Shown here piece after piece: positions 5,081-8,677 of a DNA stretch of 8,677 nucleotides; within the stretch, counting starts at the first letter, position 1, and every line of letters begins with the position of its first letter. Both the position numbers and the translations under genes were made by a program. The notes beneath the pieces are model-generated. The model saw only the letters and a list, made by a program, of their open reading frames with translations, was not told where the DNA came from and did not search any database. The stretch covers positions 1 to 8,677 of the forward strand of contig PFOG01000018.1 of NCBI GenBank assembly GCA_002792395.1, in the 5' to 3' direction. Origin of the DNA: Candidatus Portnoybacteria bacterium CG_4_10_14_0_2_um_filter_44_20 (GTDB lineage Bacteria > Patescibacteriota > Minisyncoccia > Portnoybacterales > GCA-002795985).

Positions 5081-6524
5081 GGCTTTCACCTCCTTCTGTT
5101 ATGGTTCGGAGAGACTCCGACTCTACGGTTATTGCTTTCCGAAGTTGCTCCCGAAGAATTTCCTGAGTCATATGACGGTAAAAGTCGCACATCCGTTCGA
5201 TCTTGGCAGTTTTCGTCGCCCGAGCGAACTCCTGTGTGATGTTGCAACCGCCACCGCATTGTCCTTCGATCATACAGCCCCTGCACATCTCCATCGCTCC
5301 AGTAAGATGGTCTCGCACAAAACGGTGGTAGGCGGTGCCGGGCGCATAAAACAATTGGATTTTTGAGAGATTTCCGAGCTGGATCGTGCTATAGCCACAT
5401 CCGTAGATGTTTCCAGACGGGCCTACGCACATATTGTTGCCGCGGACTGCGCCGCAGAACGCGACGCGGCTCTCGAGCGTTGATTCATTAAGATTCTCGG
5501 CTGGTCGAGACCAGAAGCCGGGAACATCAACACCCCTAACCGCTGCGTAGCGCCGAATCCGCATCAATTTTGCAACAACGTCTTCTATGGGTATCTCCAC
5601 CATACCGACAACGTCGATGTCGATTCTGACATTCTTCATGCCGCGAGCTACTGCCCAATCGATAATCGACTCGTCGAGTTCGTGGAAATTCTTTTCAGTG
5701 ACTGTTGCTGCAATACCGTCGAGCGGATATCCTACCCGCGCCAACACATCAAATCCGCGCATGATCTGGAAAAATGTACCGCCTCCGGACTTCGTCAGTC
5801 GGACGCGATCATTCCCTTCGCACAAACCGTCAAGACTGGAAGCAATCTTAACTTGGTGCCTTTTGAGTGTCACGGCGATTTCTGGCGTGATAAGAGAAGC
5901 ATTTGTGTTGATTGAAAAACGAAACTCGAACTCCGAACCGTAGGCGGTACGACAGTATTCAAGCACCTGCTTGATAACCGGCCATGCCAGCAATGGTTCG
6001 CCTCCGCCAAAGTTGATTTCGGCGACACGCTTTTCGTGTCCGCGAAGAATCTCAAGATACCGACCCACCGCCTCCTTGGCCGTATCGAACCGCATGAACT
6101 TCTTGGGATTGTTGATACGGTCGGAAGTTTCCAAATTACTGAAGTGGATACAGTAAGTACAACGAAAGTTACACGCCTCACTCATGATGAGCTCAAGATA
6201 GTTTATAAGAGAACCACTCACGATTTCCGCTTCTCGCTCTCGCATCTTTTCTTCAAGAAATATTCGGTCATCGAAATTCTCTGGGACAAGAAAATAGCAC
6301 CGCAGTAGCTCCTCAATCGCCTCCCGATCTTCGTCTGTCAGCTCATCTCCAAGCTGTGAACAAATAGTTGTCGGCGCCGAGAACAACTCGAGAAACTCAA
6401 GCGTTTCAACAGAAACAACCTTTGGATAGCCAAACAGCGAGTGCCAGATCACCACAGAATCTCCGTCCCGGACGACCCGCGCAAACGACGACTTCATATA
6501 GGCAACGTTAAGATCTAATGTCAT
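5061..6524 (-). CDS. Radical SAM/SPASM peptide maturase
   Basis: A 487-aa protein when started at the ATG at 6524, chosen because GGAGAGGAG lies about six bases upstream; the frame is open further to 6746 but that extension looks non-coding. Residues 1-110 are a non-catalytic region (SFARVVRDGDSVVIWHSLFG onward) where peptide maturases often carry a leader-binding domain; not proven here. The radical SAM core has C118, C122 and C125 in CNFRCTYC, and GGGEP at 173-177 for SAM binding. The C-terminal SPASM domain shows C357, C366, C376, then CX2CX5CX3C at C414, C417, C423, C427, and C446, enough for two auxiliary [4Fe-4S] clusters. Such enzymes usually install thioether or other crosslinks on a small peptide. 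The 3' end overlaps the small cysteine peptide gene by 20 bp. Base composition is clearly more G+C-rich than neighbours. Confidence 0.93.
   Translation of the reverse strand: MTLDLNVAYMKSSFARVVRDGDSVVIWHSLFGYPKVVSVETLEFLELFSAPTTICSQLGDELTDEDREAIEELLRCYFLVPENFDDRIFLEEKMREREAEIVSGSLINYLELIMSEACNFRCTYCIHFSNLETSDRINNPKKFMRFDTAKEAVGRYLEILRGHEKRVAEINFGGGEPLLAWPVIKQVLEYCRTAYGSEFEFRFSINTNASLITPEIAVTLKRHQVKIASSLDGLCEGNDRVRLTKSGGGTFFQIMRGFDVLARVGYPLDGIAATVTEKNFHELDESIIDWAVARGMKNVRIDIDVVGMVEIPIEDVVAKLMRIRRYAAVRGVDVPGFWSRPAENLNESTLESRVAFCGAVRGNNMCVGPSGNIYGCGYSTIQLGNLSKIQLFYAPGTAYHRFVRDHLTGAMEMCRGCMIEGQCGGGCNITQEFARATKTAKIERMCDFYRHMTQEILREQLRKAITVESESLRTITEGGESHAEGAT
5087..5095 (-). promoter_or_regulatory. 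Strong SD of the peptide gene
   Basis: AAGGAGGTG on the minus strand is fully complementary to the usual 16S 3' end and lies six bases before the ATG at 5080. It is inside the last codons of the maturase (EGGESHAEGAT). This decides the start of the peptide and suggests higher translation of substrate than of enzyme. Confidence 0.85.
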
Positions 6525-6594
6525 CACAGACTCCTCTCCGCCCTGAATAAACTTGATTTTTAAAGAGCTCGATGCTGAATGAAATCCAGAATAG

Positions 6595-6623
6595 CGCATA
6601 CACGATTTTCTTACTTTTGTCAA
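6595..6623 (-). promoter_or_regulatory. Possible promoter of the maturase/peptide operon
   Basis: A perfect -35, TTGACA (6623-6618), is followed after 17 bp by TATGCG (6600-6595), a poor -10. A transcript from here would have a leader of about 65 nt before the ATG at 6524. The weak -10 may mean activation is needed or that the site is fortuitous. Confidence 0.4.
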
Positions 6624-6662
6624 CCCCAACGTTGGGTAGCCGCGTCCCACCGTTTCGTTGCG

Positions 6663-6691
6663 TTGTCGCGTTAATGGAATTATTGTATAAT
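6663..6691 (+). promoter_or_regulatory. Promoter of the acyl-ACP-reductase-like gene, with palindrome at the -10
   Basis: TTGTCG (6663-6668), a 17-bp spacer and TATAAT (6686-6691) make a good sigma70-type promoter reading right, with a start site near 6698. GAATTAT (6677-6683) and ATAATTC (6687-6693) form an inverted repeat over the -10, a possible operator. Confidence 0.6.
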
Positions 6692-6734
6692 TCATATTAA
6701 GCAAAGCTTGCGTGAACACCCCGCTCACAATAGC

Positions 6735-6748
6735 TTTTGTCGACAAAA
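6735..6748. promoter_or_regulatory. Perfect 14-bp palindrome in the leader
   Basis: TTTTGTCGACAAAA is a perfect palindrome about 37 bp after the predicted start site and 36 bp before the ATG at 6785. It could be an operator for a dimeric regulator or a small RNA hairpin. No specific regulator can be named. Confidence 0.4.
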
Positions 6749-6784
6749 TCGCTGATTAATATAAAAGACGCCTTTTGTTCTGCT

Positions 6785-7873
6785 ATGAAAACATTTTTGC
6801 TGATTATTTATGCCTTCCGCGATTTAATAATTCGCTATTTGCCTAATTTTAAAAAAACCGAGTACGCATTCGCTTTTTTGGTGCATCCCCGGAACATAAA
6901 CGACCTTTATCGCAAGTATCCCTTTTTTCGATACCTGCCGGAAAAATTTACTTTTTGGTTTCTTAAAAGATTCTGGCCGGTGGTTGTGTCAGAAATTGAA
7001 GGGCTGAAATCTTTAAAAGACGGCCAGCCCGTAAGGGGATTTATAATGACCACCCCCCTGATAGCAGAACAGATGCTGGAAAATAAAGAATTAGCAATCA
7101 AAAAAATCTTGCAAGCCTTAAAACTGGCGGAAAAAATGGGAATAAAATTAATGGGACTTGGGGCCTTTAATTCTTCCGTGACCAATGGAGGCGCGCTGTT
7201 GTTGGGAAAGACTAAAATCGCCATCACGAACGGCAATTCCCTAACAGCGGCGGTAACAATAAGAGACGTCGAGAATCTATTGCGCGAAAAAGAAACAAAC
7301 GACCAGCAAATTTCCTTTGCCGTTATCGGCGCCACTGGTTCAATCGGCCAAGCAGTCGCAAAGCACTTCGCCGAAAAAAATCTTTCGAAACTTATCCTTG
7401 TCGGAAAAACTCCGGATCATCTTACCAGCCTAGAAAAAGATATAAAAAACAATCGCCCAGAAGCAAGATTATTAACCTCAACAAACATTGCCGTAATACG
7501 AGAAGCAGATATCATTGTTGTCGCCACCGCCAGCGCCGACGCCTTAATAAAGAGCGACTATTTAAAGCAAAACGCGATAGTATATGATGTGTCGCAACCC
7601 CGCAATACCGACCCCGAAATCGCCACAAAAAGACCGGATATATCAACGATAGACGGGGGACTAATCTCCACTCCAGGAATAAATTATCATTTCAACCTCG
7701 GGCTGCCAAGAGAAGTTGCCTTTGCATGTTTGGCCGAGACCATGATTTTGGCGGCCGAGGAAACGACAGAGAACTACTCAATTGGCGCAGTCGAACCGAA
7801 TAGAATAGAGCTAATAAGAAATATCGCGAAAAAATACCGATTCACGCCATATAAAAACAATCAACCCGACTAA
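6785..7873 (+). CDS. Long-chain acyl-ACP reductase-like dehydrogenase (AAR/COG5322-like)
   Basis: A 362-aa protein from the ATG at 6785; a TTG start at 6737 would add 16 residues but lies in a palindrome and has no SD. The mid-region has LGAFNSSVTNGG (125-136) and TNGNSLTAA (148-156), followed by a Rossmann nucleotide-binding loop IGATGSIG (G182-G188). The C-terminal part has FACLAETM with C315. From memory this order matches cyanobacterial acyl-ACP reductase (GGFTSI, TTGNTHTA, GATGDIG, ACFAEAM), where the cysteine in ACFAE forms the acyl thioester. It should therefore reduce acyl-ACP or acyl-CoA to a fatty aldehyde with NADPH, though substrate is inferred. The protein is slightly longer than cyanobacterial AAR (341 aa), with a hydrophobic N-terminal stretch (FLLIIYAFRDLIIRYL). 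No aldehyde-deformylating oxygenase is adjacent. The next gene starts immediately after the stop, so they are co-transcribed. Confidence 0.78.
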   Translation: MKTFLLIIYAFRDLIIRYLPNFKKTEYAFAFLVHPRNINDLYRKYPFFRYLPEKFTFWFLKRFWPVVVSEIEGLKSLKDGQPVRGFIMTTPLIAEQMLENKELAIKKILQALKLAEKMGIKLMGLGAFNSSVTNGGALLLGKTKIAITNGNSLTAAVTIRDVENLLREKETNDQQISFAVIGATGSIGQAVAKHFAEKNLSKLILVGKTPDHLTSLEKDIKNNRPEARLLTSTNIAVIREADIIVVATASADALIKSDYLKQNAIVYDVSQPRNTDPEIATKRPDISTIDGGLISTPGINYHFNLGLPREVAFACLAETMILAAEETTENYSIGAVEPNRIELIRNIAKKYRFTPYKNNQPD

Positions 7874-8677
7874 ATGATTTTTGAACCAAATAACTCTACA
7901 GATATAATTTCTCTAATTCCGCTAGCAAGCGCTGGTTTTGTTTTTATTTTAGGAATCTTCGTTTTCCTTTCTAATTGGCGCGCAACCCTAAACAGAATTT
8001 TCTTTTTTTATTCCATATCAATCACCATTTGGTTTTTCGGCACCTATAAAATGTTTTTTGCCTGCGAGAATGCTGAAACGGCCATGTTTTGGGACCGGTT
8101 TATCTATATTGGAGTTATTTTTATTCCAAGCATCTCTTATCACTTTAGCATCGCTTTTGCCAATTTAAGGCGCCAAAGAAAGTTCGTTTTTTTGGGATAT
8201 TTGATTTCAATTGTCTTTTTGTTTTTTATAAAAAACCCGTTGTTTACTGATAAGCTGTTCGTCTATAAATGGGGCTGCCACACTATAGCTGGCCCCCTCC
8301 ACAATGTTTTTCTTGTTCTTTTCTTCGTTGGCATCATCGCGCTGTTTGCGAATATTTATATAAAAATTAAGCAAGCAAAGGAAAAGATAGAAAAAATTCA
8401 GGCAAGGTATGCCTTTACAGCCTTGCTTATTCTATCCTTCGGAGCCCTTGGGTTTTTACCGGCCTACAAAATAGCGATATTCCCCATCGCATATTTTTCG
8501 GGATTAATCTGCGCAATTATTTTAGCCTACGCTATTTTAAGGCATCATCTTTTCGAGATAAGGGTTATCGCCGCAGAATTATTGACTTTCGCCATATGGT
8601 TTGTCTTGCTTATTCGCCTGTTCCTCGAAAATAATTGGCAAAATCGAATAATTGACGGGATGCTTCTGGTCTTAATA
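7874..8677 (+). CDS. Multi-TM sensor, probably N-terminal half of a histidine kinase (partial)
   Basis: The frame opens with ATG at 7874, directly after the TAA of the upstream gene (TAAATG), and stays open for 268 codons to the window edge. The translation is very hydrophobic, with seven or more membrane segments at roughly 12-33, 40-60, 74-97, 102-119, 142-165, 180-195 and 199-222. A charged linker with a coiled-coil look (KIKQAKEKIEKIQARY) lies between the fifth and sixth. AYAILRHHLFEIRVIAAELL (219-238) resembles the segment that closes the seven-TM sensor region of many histidine kinases (7TM/HisKA_7TM type). The kinase domains would lie outside the window, so the call is inferred. No SD is present; translation probably depends on coupling to the upstream acyl-ACP-reductase-like gene, suggesting that the two share a regulatory role. 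Confidence 0.75.
   Translation, partial: MIFEPNNSTDIISLIPLASAGFVFILGIFVFLSNWRATLNRIFFFYSISITIWFFGTYKMFFACENAETAMFWDRFIYIGVIFIPSISYHFSIAFANLRRQRKFVFLGYLISIVFLFFIKNPLFTDKLFVYKWGCHTIAGPLHNVFLVLFFVGIIALFANIYIKIKQAKEKIEKIQARYAFTALLILSFGALGFLPAYKIAIFPIAYFSGLICAIILAYAILRHHLFEIRVIAAELLTFAIWFVLLIRLFLENNWQNRIIDGMLLVLI

Noticed and set aside
4982..5366. Plus-strand frames across the peptide gene and the maturase 3' end
   Set aside because: They have no SD, no domain character, and lie opposite well-supported minus-strand genes.
6525..6746. N-terminal extension of the maturase by 74 residues (start at 6746)
   Set aside because: The ATG at 6524 has a good SD (GGAGAGGAG), the extension has no domain-like character, and it would cover the promoters and overlap the rightward gene.
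6737..6784. TTG start adding 16 residues to the reductase-like gene
   Set aside because: No SD, lies in a palindrome, and the hydrophobic start MKTFLLIIYAF at 6785 looks more natural. Not excluded.

Overview
The window looks like part of a small-genome environmental bacterium, most likely a Patescibacteria/CPR lineage such as Parcubacteria. This is inference. It rests on the style of the short two-TM histidine kinase, the seven-TM-type sensor, the PilB N-terminal domain, and start codons that mostly lack a Shine-Dalgarno (SD) sequence. No rRNA, tRNA or CRISPR array is visible.

Left block (1-1782, minus strand, read right to left): a membrane histidine kinase, a receiver-only response regulator, then the start of a PilB/GspE-type ATPase that runs off the window. 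This is a plausible two-component/type IV pilus unit. A degenerate heptamer repeat (294-363) separates the regulator from pilB, a long stem-loop (762-799) separates kinase from regulator, and a double-hairpin repeat (1796-1867) lies in the kinase leader.

Middle plus-strand block (about 1964-4160): an extended -10 promoter and strong SD drive a 47-codon remnant of an acyltransferase start. It overlaps a SufS/CsdA-like PLP enzyme, which is followed by a full-length PlsC-like acyltransferase. The remnant and the start of the full acyltransferase share 83 of 96 bases, so the PLP gene lies between a broken and an intact copy of the same gene start. A bidirectional terminator closes the block and also serves the convergent nucleotidyltransferase (4198-4917, minus).

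RiPP-like cassette (4979-6524, minus): this is the most interesting part. A radical SAM/SPASM peptide maturase of 487 aa overlaps by 20 bp a previously unlisted 33-codon gene. That small gene has a near-perfect SD (AAGGAGGTG) and encodes a basic peptide ending in three cysteines. The layout is that of a minimal ribosomally synthesised, post-translationally modified peptide system. The cassette is richer in G+C than its neighbours and is the only intact part of the window with strong SDs on its genes, which suggests horizontal transfer. Its terminator hairpin contains the -10 box of the next gene.

Right block (about 6663-8677, plus): a Rossmann-fold protein resembling cyanobacterial long-chain acyl-ACP reductase, then directly (TAA-ATG) a multi-TM sensor, probably a histidine kinase, cut by the window end. 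The acyltransferase and the acyl-ACP-reductase-like gene hint at acyl-chain or lipid handling, but they are not in one operon.
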